39,953 bases of DNA from Clostridia bacterium (GTDB lineage Bacteria; Bacillota; Clostridia; UMGS1883; UMGS1540). This document shows, one piece after another, positions 8,952-17,012 of this stretch. Location of the stretch: the NCBI GenBank assembly GCA_017442155.1, contig JAFSAU010000040.1, positions 1 to 39,953 on the forward strand, read 5' to 3'. Numbering within the stretch: the stretch's first letter is position 1; the number at the start of each line of letters is the position of its first letter. The position numbers and the translations under genes are program-made. Below the pieces are notes generated by a model. That model was not told the DNA's origin and made no database searches. It was given only the letters and a program-made list of their open reading frames with translations.

Positions 8952-8977
8952 GGTCCGGACTCGGAAAGGAAGAAAAA

Positions 8978-9811
8978 ATGAAGAAAATCGGATTTATTGA
9001 CTATTATCTGGATGAATGGCATGCTAACAATTATCCGCAGATGATAAAGGATGCCTGTGGGGATGAGATGGCGGTTTGCTACGCCTGGGGGAAAATTGAC
9101 GCACCGAACGGCAGAACGAATAAACAATGGGCGGAAGACTATGGCATAGAGCTTCTAAAATCCATAGAAGACGTAATTGAAAAAAGTGATTATCTGGTTC
9201 TCCTTTCGCCGGATAATCCCGAAATGCATGAGGAATTGGCACTTCTGCCAACAGCCAGCGGCAAACGGCTGTATATTGATAAGACCTTTGCACCGGATGC
9301 AGGAGCGGCAAAACGCATTTTTGAACGAGCCGACAGATTCGGTACACCTTGTTATTCCAGCTCGGCTTTGAATTTCGCTGAAGAGCTGAAGAATGCAAAG
9401 AAGGAAGACGTGGAATATATTGCAAGCTTCGGTTCCGGTGATTACGAAATTCATTCTATCCATCAGATTGAGCAGGTGGCCGTGCTGATGGGCGGCGGTG
9501 CAAAAAGCGTAATGTACACAGGTTCGCCAAAGTTTCCTGCCTTTAAAGTTCAGTTTGAAGGGGAACGGTACGCAGATATGGTGCTGATGCCGGGCCGATT
9601 CAGAATGCACATTGGCTATCGGGACGGCAAGGCTGCAGATTATTCGGTAGAATCTCCGTTTTTTGCACATTTTATCGAAAATATGCTTGAATTTTTCCGC
9701 ACCGGAGAGATTCCCGTACCCCACGCCCAGACGGTGGAGGTTATCGCCATTCGTGAAGCAAGCATCCGGGCAAAAAAGACACCGTTTGTGTGGGTGGACA
9801 TAGAAAAATAA
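8978..9811 (+). CDS. Degenerate Gfo/Idh/MocA-like protein
   Basis: 277 residues, short for the family. The C-terminal half (GGGAKSVMYTGSPKF through FRTGEIPVPHAQTVEVIAI) and the ending resemble Gfo/Idh/MocA dehydrogenases. The N-terminus, however, has no GxGxxG loop (it reads MKKIGFIDYYLDEWHA), and the EKP signature position reads DKT (101-103, in LYIDKTFAPD). A conserved-looking His follows NPEM (84). Cofactor binding is therefore doubtful: it may be a non-redox member or a partner of the intact dehydrogenase two genes upstream. The ATG at 8978 follows GGAAAGGAAG. It is in the same operon as the sialidase-like gene, with 26 bases between them. Confidence 0.65.
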   Translation: MKKIGFIDYYLDEWHANNYPQMIKDACGDEMAVCYAWGKIDAPNGRTNKQWAEDYGIELLKSIEDVIEKSDYLVLLSPDNPEMHEELALLPTASGKRLYIDKTFAPDAGAAKRIFERADRFGTPCYSSSALNFAEELKNAKKEDVEYIASFGSGDYEIHSIHQIEQVAVLMGGGAKSVMYTGSPKFPAFKVQFEGERYADMVLMPGRFRMHIGYRDGKAADYSVESPFFAHFIENMLEFFRTGEIPVPHAQTVEVIAIREASIRAKKTPFVWVDIEK

Positions 9812-9843
9812 ATAATGCCCTTAAAAAGGGAGGTGAAAGGAAT

Positions 9844-12576
9844 TTGACAAAACCTTTCAGAATATTGGCACTTTTGTGCGTCCTGTTTTTACTGCCCGTG
9901 TGGGCGGCGGAGGCAGCAGAGTCGGTTTATGTAACAAGTGAGCATATCGCCTGTGGCAGCTTTGAAGATGGCATGACCGGCTGGGCGGGGGACTCGTCTG
10001 TTGCCGCTGTTACCGATAGCCGGGCAAAGGACGGAAGCTATTCGCTGCGTCTTTCCGGGCAGGCCTTTGATAAAATCGGTCAGCGGATTTATAATCTGGT
10101 CGGCGGACAGGAATATACTTTTACTACTTGGGTATGGGTAGAATCCGGTGCAAAATCGCTGTATACTAAGTTTGAAATCGTAGACCACACCGGAGAATAT
10201 ATTTCGGATCCGGTCACAACGTACCAGACCCATTCTGTTTCTTCCCATATGTTATGGAGGAAAATCAAGTGGGAGTTTATGGCACCGGAAAATGCAGACC
10301 AGGGATATTTCTACATTATGCTGACGGATAAAAGCACCGTTTACCTGGACGGGGTCAGCATGGTGGGGCCGGCGGACGCTTCACAGGACTGCGTTATAGA
10401 AGAAGTGCCAGCCGGTGCTGAAAACTTAATAAACAGCGACTTTGAAGCGGTGGACGGCAGCGGAAACAAGCTTTGGCTGGCTTCCGGGGGCTGGGGCGGA
10501 CCGTACGTTTCCCTGACGGAGGATGTCGAAAAGGGGAAGGTTGCCCGGATTGCATCCTCGGTGGCAAATGCAAACCCATGTGTCCGGTACACGTTGTCGG
10601 TTGAGGCGGGCTGTACTTACCAGGTGCAGTGTGAGATTAAAACGAACGGAATAGTCGGCGTGGGTCCGCGGTTTAAGGCGGAATACCGGGGCGGCGGAAG
10701 CGGTAAAGGAGAAGGACAGTCGCCTGTATTTAATGAAACATTCGGCTCCTGGCAGACGGTGGGTGCAAAATTTTGCGTGCCGGAGGGTGCGACGACCATG
10801 TCTATACTGATTCGGCTTTACGGAACGGGTGAAATGTTGGTTACAAATGCCCGGGCACATAAGCTTCATGAACCGGCCCGGATGTATTACGGAAGCAGTG
10901 CTTTTAATTACACCGATGTGGGCTACGGCCTTTGCTATGCCAGAGCCAACACAGATGCATATGAAATAGAGCCCGGTGCCCGTATCCGTTTTGAAATTCT
11001 GAACGGCGGGACAGTGCTGTATACCCATGAGGAAGCGGTAAAAGAAGAAATTGTCCATAAATTCCCCATAACGGACTTTTTAGAAGATACGTATTATACG
11101 CTTCGAACTTCTTATATCAATGCCGAAGGGAAAATCACGGAGACGGACGACCGGACTGTTTGCCGGACACAGCGTCCTTCGCGCATAACGAAAGAAGGCT
11201 ACTTCATCGGTTATGACGGCGAAAAAGTACTGCCGGTGATGGGGTATCACGTGACCGGACCGGGAGATTACGAAAATTGCGCCTCGGCCGGGATAAACGT
11301 TGTGCAGTGTAATCCGGGCGGTAATGCGGCGGTTTTGCAGAAGAATCTGGATGCGGCAAAAGAAGCCGGGGTGTATCTGGCAGTGGTACTCTATGATAAC
11401 GGAAAAGCCGCAGGCAGTGCGAAAAATGCAGAAAAAACAAGGAATTTAGTAACAAAATTCAAAGACCATCCGGCACTGTTTGCCTGGATGGTGCAGGATG
11501 AACCCCTTTGGAATGACCCGTATTGCTATCCGATTCTCTTTGATTCCTACGAGCTGATTCACAGTATAGATAAAAAGAATCCTGTTTATATGTGTGAAGC
11601 TTCGGAGGAAATGTGCATAGATATGGCAGGCGTATGCGACGTACTCGGCATTGACCCGTATCCTTCCTCCCTCGGCATTAAACGGGTGGGGGACATTACC
11701 GGAAACGTGGCAAGGGCCACGAAGGGTATACAGCCTCTTATCAACATTATGCAGTGCTACGGTCAGACGGAATTTACCCCCACGGCAGATAATATCCGTC
11801 AGATGGCATATCAGGGCTACTTTATGGGAGCTACGGGCGTTGGGTATTATCCGGTCAATGAGCCGGGAACGGCGGTGTTATGGAATGCGGACTATCTGGA
11901 AGAAGTGACGGATTTCAATAAAAACGAAGCCGAAGAAGCCTATAAAGTGTTCTGCAGCGGGGAATATGAAACCCTTGCCGAAGCATACGGCGAAGATGTG
12001 CCGGTGTGGTACAAGTTGTATAAAAAGGGAAATGAAATGTATCTCCTTGCTATAAACCGGGAGGATGATGCCCGGACGGCTATGGTACCCTTTGCATCGG
12101 CCGGATTTCTCCGTGCCGAAGGGCAGTGGGGTGAACCGGTGCTTTGGGGAAACAGTAAGCTTTCGGTGACCTTGCCGGGGCAAGGAGCGGCGAAATACAA
12201 GATTTTTTCGGGCGTGACGGCGTTTGGAGCTGCAGTCTTCCGAACAAAGGACGGTAAGGAGCATACCGGTGCGGCCGGTGCTTTATCGGAGGCGGTACAG
12301 CCCGCCGTGCATCTTCTTGCGAAAGAAGCCCGCACTGTGCAGGCTATTGTGGTAGAATATGCCCTCTATCCGGAAGGAAAAGAACTTGTTTCTATGGCGG
12401 TATATCCGCTTTGTATAGAAAACGGCAGCCTGTCAGCCAATGTGGGCGGACAGATTGAACAGGCAAATTGGGAAAAGGAAGTAAAAATTATGGTGTTTGA
12501 AGAAGCGGGGGATATGCGGCCGTATATTTCGCAGACGGCGGTACGGCTTCTTCGGACGGAAGGGAGTGATGCGTAG
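9844..12576 (+). CDS. Secreted glycoside-hydrolase-like protein with carbohydrate-binding modules (no SLH)
   Basis: 910 residues. The TTG at 9844 is taken as start because GGAGGTGA lies 7 bases upstream and the product then opens with a signal peptide (RILALLCVLFLLPVWAAEA). Two galactose-binding-like, CBM4/9-type modules follow (about 28-180 and 190-335; motifs VTSEHIACGSFEDGMTGW and INSDFEAVDGSG). A linker beta domain is next. A TIM-barrel domain from about 455 has GYHVTGPGDY, VVQCNPGGNA, AWMVQDEP (E553, likely acid/base) and IDPYP. The end is a beta-sandwich plus a C-terminal module with KIMVFEEAGDMRPY. It is a paralogue of the proteins at 17013-20051 and 32017-35625 but lacks their SLH anchor, so it may be released. 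The substrate is unknown. Confidence 0.75.
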   Translation: MTKPFRILALLCVLFLLPVWAAEAAESVYVTSEHIACGSFEDGMTGWAGDSSVAAVTDSRAKDGSYSLRLSGQAFDKIGQRIYNLVGGQEYTFTTWVWVESGAKSLYTKFEIVDHTGEYISDPVTTYQTHSVSSHMLWRKIKWEFMAPENADQGYFYIMLTDKSTVYLDGVSMVGPADASQDCVIEEVPAGAENLINSDFEAVDGSGNKLWLASGGWGGPYVSLTEDVEKGKVARIASSVANANPCVRYTLSVEAGCTYQVQCEIKTNGIVGVGPRFKAEYRGGGSGKGEGQSPVFNETFGSWQTVGAKFCVPEGATTMSILIRLYGTGEMLVTNARAHKLHEPARMYYGSSAFNYTDVGYGLCYARANTDAYEIEPGARIRFEILNGGTVLYTHEEAVKEEIVHKFPITDFLEDTYYTLRTSYINAEGKITETDDRTVCRTQRPSRITKEGYFIGYDGEKVLPVMGYHVTGPGDYENCASAGINVVQCNPGGNAAVLQKNLDAAKEAGVYLAVVLYDNGKAAGSAKNAEKTRNLVTKFKDHPALFAWMVQDEPLWNDPYCYPILFDSYELIHSIDKKNPVYMCEASEEMCIDMAGVCDVLGIDPYPSSLGIKRVGDITGNVARATKGIQPLINIMQCYGQTEFTPTADNIRQMAYQGYFMGATGVGYYPVNEPGTAVLWNADYLEEVTDFNKNEAEEAYKVFCSGEYETLAEAYGEDVPVWYKLYKKGNEMYLLAINREDDARTAMVPFASAGFLRAEGQWGEPVLWGNSKLSVTLPGQGAAKYKIFSGVTAFGAAVFRTKDGKEHTGAAGALSEAVQPAVHLLAKEARTVQAIVVEYALYPEGKELVSMAVYPLCIENGSLSANVGGQIEQANWEKEVKIMVFEEAGDMRPYISQTAVRLLRTEGSDA

Positions 12577-12641
12577 GCAAGATATAGAAACGGACGGGAA
12601 AATGAATTTTGGTGAATAAAAATTTTGAGGAGGAATTTTTT

Positions 12642-14159
12642 ATGAAAACGGCAAAGAAAATTTTAAGTACGATTTTGGCAGGCGCACTCATGGCCGGTAT
12701 GGCAATGATGCCGGCATCGGCGGATGTAATCTACGCACAGCCTGCAGACCTTTTTGCAGAAGGCTTTGAGAGCAAAGAAATTTCAACAACCGGTGATGGT
12801 GTTGTCAATACGATGGCCAGAAACGGTGAAAAATCCTATGTCATCACGGAAGACGGCACAGAACCGAAGCTGGAAATTCCTATCGGAAATGCGGCAGAAG
12901 CATGGGTAGATAAGATGCTGGTAGCAGAGGCTTGGTATCACATTGAAGGTGAGCTGGCAGGGTATGATGAAAGGGAAGTGCCCGGTGAAACAGAAGGTAC
13001 AACAACAATGGTGCCTTACGGCGAACAGGTGACAATGGCATTTTATAAAGATGCAGAAACGGTCAGTTCTTTTTTAGGTGTTGTAAAGACAAAATATAGT
13101 TTTGAAAATGCTGTTTGGCCAAATAAGAATACCGAAGGATGGTATAGAATTCGCGCAACCGGTATAATTAAAAATGCGGAAGACCTTGATTTGTCGGATA
13201 GTAAGATTGTGATTGGGATTACAGGGGCAAAGGATGGCGTAAAACTGTATGTGGACGATGTCCGTGTTTTTGAAACAGACAATATTGTTGAGATGAAAAC
13301 AAAGGGAAATGCCGATTTTGATACATATGATGCCACCTGCATCAGTGGATGGGAATATTGGAATTGTAATGGTGATGGTAATAATTATGGAAAGGTCGAA
13401 TATTCCAAAGAACATAAAACAAGCGGTGAATACAGCGTAAAATATACAAAGAACGGAGGAACAACCACTGGTCAACACGGCATCATGGTTAATGATGTTC
13501 GGCTTGCTGATTTTGGGGCAACGCCGGGCAGTACGGTTATAATAATGATTAACACTGTAGCTGAACACAACAGTAGTAACTTTGTATCAACGCAATTTAG
13601 TGTCACACATGACAGCTTTCCCTCTGTCCCGGCAAGTGCGTATGCAGTGGAAGGTTATAAAACAACGGTTTCACGTGCATCGGTAGTTCCTCAAAACAAT
13701 GCAAATACTGTTCGTATCCGCCGCAACGATAATTCGACGGCAACAGATAATTATATTTATTTCGATGATATATGTATTAAAGTGATTCCAGAAAAGGGAT
13801 TTTCCGGATTTAAAGAAAACAAGAATGGAAACGTGAATGGTGAAAGATGCGTATTTGTTGATGTTCTTTCACATGGTAGCACGGTGTATCCCTATTCATA
13901 TTTTGTTACAGAACAAGAAGAAAAGGTAACGCATATAATAGCCAGATATGTAAATGTTGCTGGAGAGAAACGTTTGGACGATATAAGAATCGAATCTTTT
14001 GATTCTTATGGTGCGTGTTCATTTGATAAAAATCAGAGTATACAGACATCAGCAATTACAGTACCTGCAACGGGTGAATACACCTATAAGATTATGACAT
14101 GGGGAGAAATCGGAGGGCTTACCTCTCTTCTGGATACAACCACGTACGAAGTAAAATAA
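12642..14159 (+). CDS. Secreted protein with carbohydrate-binding-like modules, unknown function
   Basis: 505 residues with a clear signal peptide (MKTAKKILSTILAGALMAGM... ending PASA). Two beta-sandwich regions resemble galactose-binding/CBM4-9 folds: about 30-215, ending in GVKLYVDDVRVFE, and about 225-390, ending in NYIYFDDICIKVI. These endings, with the acidic YxDD(I/V) strand, are typical of such modules. The C-terminal ~110 residues share the closing motif YKIMTWGEIGGLTSL with other exported proteins here. No catalytic domain or anchor is visible. The start at 12642 follows GAGGAGGAA. It probably captures glycan for its neighbours. The sequence has few recognisable family residues, and a terminator follows directly. 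Confidence 0.68.
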   Translation: MKTAKKILSTILAGALMAGMAMMPASADVIYAQPADLFAEGFESKEISTTGDGVVNTMARNGEKSYVITEDGTEPKLEIPIGNAAEAWVDKMLVAEAWYHIEGELAGYDEREVPGETEGTTTMVPYGEQVTMAFYKDAETVSSFLGVVKTKYSFENAVWPNKNTEGWYRIRATGIIKNAEDLDLSDSKIVIGITGAKDGVKLYVDDVRVFETDNIVEMKTKGNADFDTYDATCISGWEYWNCNGDGNNYGKVEYSKEHKTSGEYSVKYTKNGGTTTGQHGIMVNDVRLADFGATPGSTVIIMINTVAEHNSSNFVSTQFSVTHDSFPSVPASAYAVEGYKTTVSRASVVPQNNANTVRIRRNDNSTATDNYIYFDDICIKVIPEKGFSGFKENKNGNVNGERCVFVDVLSHGSTVYPYSYFVTEQEEKVTHIIARYVNVAGEKRLDDIRIESFDSYGACSFDKNQSIQTSAITVPATGEYTYKIMTWGEIGGLTSLLDTTTYEVK

Positions 14160-14181
14160 AGGTTTAGTTTTAAACGAGAAT

Positions 14182-14214
14182 CGGGGATGTAACAGGCCTT
14201 ACATCCCCGGTTTT
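14182..14214 (+). terminator. Intra-operon terminator or attenuating hairpin
   Basis: An 11-bp stem (CGGGGATGTAA / TTACATCCCCG, 14182-14192 with 14199-14209) and a CAGGCC loop are followed by GTTTTGG. No good promoter is seen before the next gene at 14262, so partial readthrough is likely. Confidence 0.75.
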
Positions 14215-14261
14215 GGAAATAAGAAAAGAAAGTTTGATTACAGCAAAAAGAGGTGACAGAC

Positions 14262-17003
14262 ATGAAAAAGATACTTGCAGTTTTGCTTTCGGTGCTCCTT
14301 CTCGGGATGCCGGCACTTGCCGCTGATTTCACGGACACGGCAGGAGAAAGCTGTGCAGAAGCGGTGGAGGTACTTTCGGCACTCGGCGTACTTACCGGCA
14401 AAACGGAAACAGAGTTTGCTCCGGCCGATACGCTGACAAGAGCGGAAATGGTAACCATTATGGTTCGCCTGCAGGGAATTTCCGATATGCCCGGCGGTGT
14501 ATCGGCGTTTTCGGACGTACCCGGTGACCATTGGGCGGCCGGCAATATTTCTCTTGCATACAGAATGGGCATTGTAAACGGCGTGGGAGAAGGGCTGTTT
14601 CAGCCGGAGGCACCCGTAAGCCGCACAGAGGCCGTAAAGATGATGGTGGCAACGCTTGGTTACACGCCCCATGCAGAAGCAGCAGGCGGTTACCCTTCCG
14701 GCTATCTGGCAAAAGCGGCACAGCTTGAAATTTTAGACCGGGTTACAACGGCAGATGGTCCGATTTCCAGAGGCGATACGGCAATTTTAGTATACAATGC
14801 CCTGGAAGCTGCGCTTGCGGAGAAAGCGGATTACGGTACCGACAGCGGAAAATACACCGTGGGTGCAAGAACACTGCTTGACTACATGGGCATTAAAAGC
14901 ATGGAGGGGCAGGTAAGAGCGACCTATTTTGCCGAAATGGACCCGGATGCTCCGGCAGTGCATGAAAACGAATTTGCTGTTGGCGATACGGTGTTTACAG
15001 ATGCGGCAAAGAGCCATGAAGCACTGATTGGCAAAAAGGTGTACCTGTATTATAAGGAAACGGAAAATGAAAATACTGCACTTTGTGTACTGGATAAATC
15101 CAAAGAGACACTGACAGTTGAGGCAGAGGATATCCTGGATAAAACCACAGCGTCTGTTTTCTGGTACGAAGAGAATGGAAAGGAAAAATCCGTTTCCATC
15201 GATAATGCGGCGGTACTGTATAACGGTGAGGCTTCGCCCCGCACGCCGGATGTGCTTTCACCGGCGATGGGTACGGTCACGCTGATTGCAAATGGTGGAC
15301 AGGTGGATGTTATCCGGGTGGATGCGTTTGTAAACTGCATTGTCAGCAGCGTAAGCTCAGCCCAGAACAAGGTGTTCTTCATGGGCGGTCAGGCACCGCT
15401 GGAGCTGGACCCGCAGAACGCACACATCTTGTTTACCGATAATGATGATAAAAAAGCGGTTACGGTGTATGACCTGATTGAATGGGACGTTGTGTCCGTG
15501 GCTAAAAACACAAGCGGGACCAAGGTGCGGGCCATCCGTTCGGTGCAAACCGTGGAGGGAACGGTCAGCGAGTTTTCTGAAAAAGAGGCGGTCATTGACG
15601 GCGTGACGTATAAGATAGCACCAAATATACAGAGCCAGGGATTGCATATGCCGGAGCTGGGTATGCGGGCTGTATTTCATCTGGATTTTCTTGGAAACAT
15701 TGCGGCGGCAGACACCGGCGGTGTTCGCGGATATAAGTATGGCTTTTTAACGGCGGCCGACATGACAAAGGGTTTAAATGGCGCACCCCGGCTGAAAATT
15801 TTTACGGAAAGCGGCGAAATGCAGATATTTGAAACCGCCGAAAAGGTAGAAACTATTTCGGGCACTGTACCGGCGGCCTCCCTTCTGTCCGTGGAAAACG
15901 GTCTTTGGGAAAGCGACAAGGCAAAACGGCAGCTGGTACGCTTTGAATTGAATGCGGACGGAAAAATCTGCAAGATTGAAACGGCTGTGGATTATATTTA
16001 CGATTATAACAATCCCCTGCGTCTTGAAAAATTCAGCGCAGACTATTATATCGACGAAGGCCGTGTGGCTCTCGGCGACAGAACATGGCAATCCATGTTT
16101 ATCGGCGGTGACCACCGCTCCTTCGGCGGCAGATTCCTGATGCGTACGCCCACGAAGGTGTTCGTCATTCCGGGGGCAGATGCAAAGGACGAAGAATACA
16201 AAATGCTTGATCCTGCAAAGCTGACCCATGGCAATGACGGTGACAACTACAACCGGCTGACCTTCTATGATGTAGACGAAGATTTTGTAGTCGGCGCAAT
16301 GGTTTGGGACGTAAGTGCAAGCGGCGTAAGCACATATCCGTCAGATGCAGGGAATACGGCACTGGTAACCGGGTTTTCCACGGGACTTGATGCAGACGGT
16401 TTTCCGGAGCAGTATATCAATGTTCTGACGGGCAAGGGGGAGAAAAAACAGCTGACGACAGAGGATGGCTTTATGTGCCTTATGGGCGTTGCCAGCACTA
16501 CGTCACAAGACCCTTATGCACCAATTATTACGGACGGCAAGCGGGATATGTTAAATTCCAAAATGCCGGTATCAGGGCTAAATCCCGGCGACGTAATCCG
16601 CTACGAAACTGCATCGGGAACAAATCGTGTTACTATGATTTGTCTGATTTACCGGGCCAAAACACCGGGCGGCGTAGAATTCTTATCCTACATGGATAAT
16701 ATTTACTCCACATCGACGGAAATCGTATACCGTGGCGGTAACCTTATAGCCGATGCCGAGGTACTCAGAAACGGAAAAGAAGGCCTTGTTGTCCGCGTAC
16801 AGCTTGCAGACACCAAGGGTGATCCGAAGCCGAATGCATTTGCAACACGTGTATTTCCCTTCAAGGGACAGATACTGGAATTTGATTTGGAAAAAGGAAC
16901 ATACAGACAAATCAGCAGTGCTGATATTGCCAAGGACGAAAAGGTTGTCTCCGTTTGGGGCGGCATTGCCCAATTGTTCCTGATTCGCTATAAAGGAAGA
17001 TAG
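14262..17003 (+). CDS. S-layer-like exported protein with three N-terminal SLH repeats
   Basis: 913 residues with a signal peptide (MKKILAVLLSVLLLGMPALA). Three SLH repeats occupy about 22-190; their (S/T)R-x-(E/D) motifs read LTRAEM, VSRTEA and ISRGDT. SLH triplets bind pyruvylated secondary cell-wall polymer. The remaining ~720 residues are beta-rich, with no enzyme motif that I recognise (for example VTLIANGGQVDVIRVDAFVN and EGTVSEFSEKEAVIDGVTY, repeated strand-like units). It may be a structural S-layer component or surface scaffold. The ATG at 14262 follows GAGGTGA. The next gene starts 9 bases after its stop, so the two are co-translated surface proteins. Function beyond anchoring is not known. 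Confidence 0.82.
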   Translation: MKKILAVLLSVLLLGMPALAADFTDTAGESCAEAVEVLSALGVLTGKTETEFAPADTLTRAEMVTIMVRLQGISDMPGGVSAFSDVPGDHWAAGNISLAYRMGIVNGVGEGLFQPEAPVSRTEAVKMMVATLGYTPHAEAAGGYPSGYLAKAAQLEILDRVTTADGPISRGDTAILVYNALEAALAEKADYGTDSGKYTVGARTLLDYMGIKSMEGQVRATYFAEMDPDAPAVHENEFAVGDTVFTDAAKSHEALIGKKVYLYYKETENENTALCVLDKSKETLTVEAEDILDKTTASVFWYEENGKEKSVSIDNAAVLYNGEASPRTPDVLSPAMGTVTLIANGGQVDVIRVDAFVNCIVSSVSSAQNKVFFMGGQAPLELDPQNAHILFTDNDDKKAVTVYDLIEWDVVSVAKNTSGTKVRAIRSVQTVEGTVSEFSEKEAVIDGVTYKIAPNIQSQGLHMPELGMRAVFHLDFLGNIAAADTGGVRGYKYGFLTAADMTKGLNGAPRLKIFTESGEMQIFETAEKVETISGTVPAASLLSVENGLWESDKAKRQLVRFELNADGKICKIETAVDYIYDYNNPLRLEKFSADYYIDEGRVALGDRTWQSMFIGGDHRSFGGRFLMRTPTKVFVIPGADAKDEEYKMLDPAKLTHGNDGDNYNRLTFYDVDEDFVVGAMVWDVSASGVSTYPSDAGNTALVTGFSTGLDADGFPEQYINVLTGKGEKKQLTTEDGFMCLMGVASTTSQDPYAPIITDGKRDMLNSKMPVSGLNPGDVIRYETASGTNRVTMICLIYRAKTPGGVEFLSYMDNIYSTSTEIVYRGGNLIADAEVLRNGKEGLVVRVQLADTKGDPKPNAFATRVFPFKGQILEFDLEKGTYRQISSADIAKDEKVVSVWGGIAQLFLIRYKGR

Positions 17004-17012
17004 GAGGAGACT

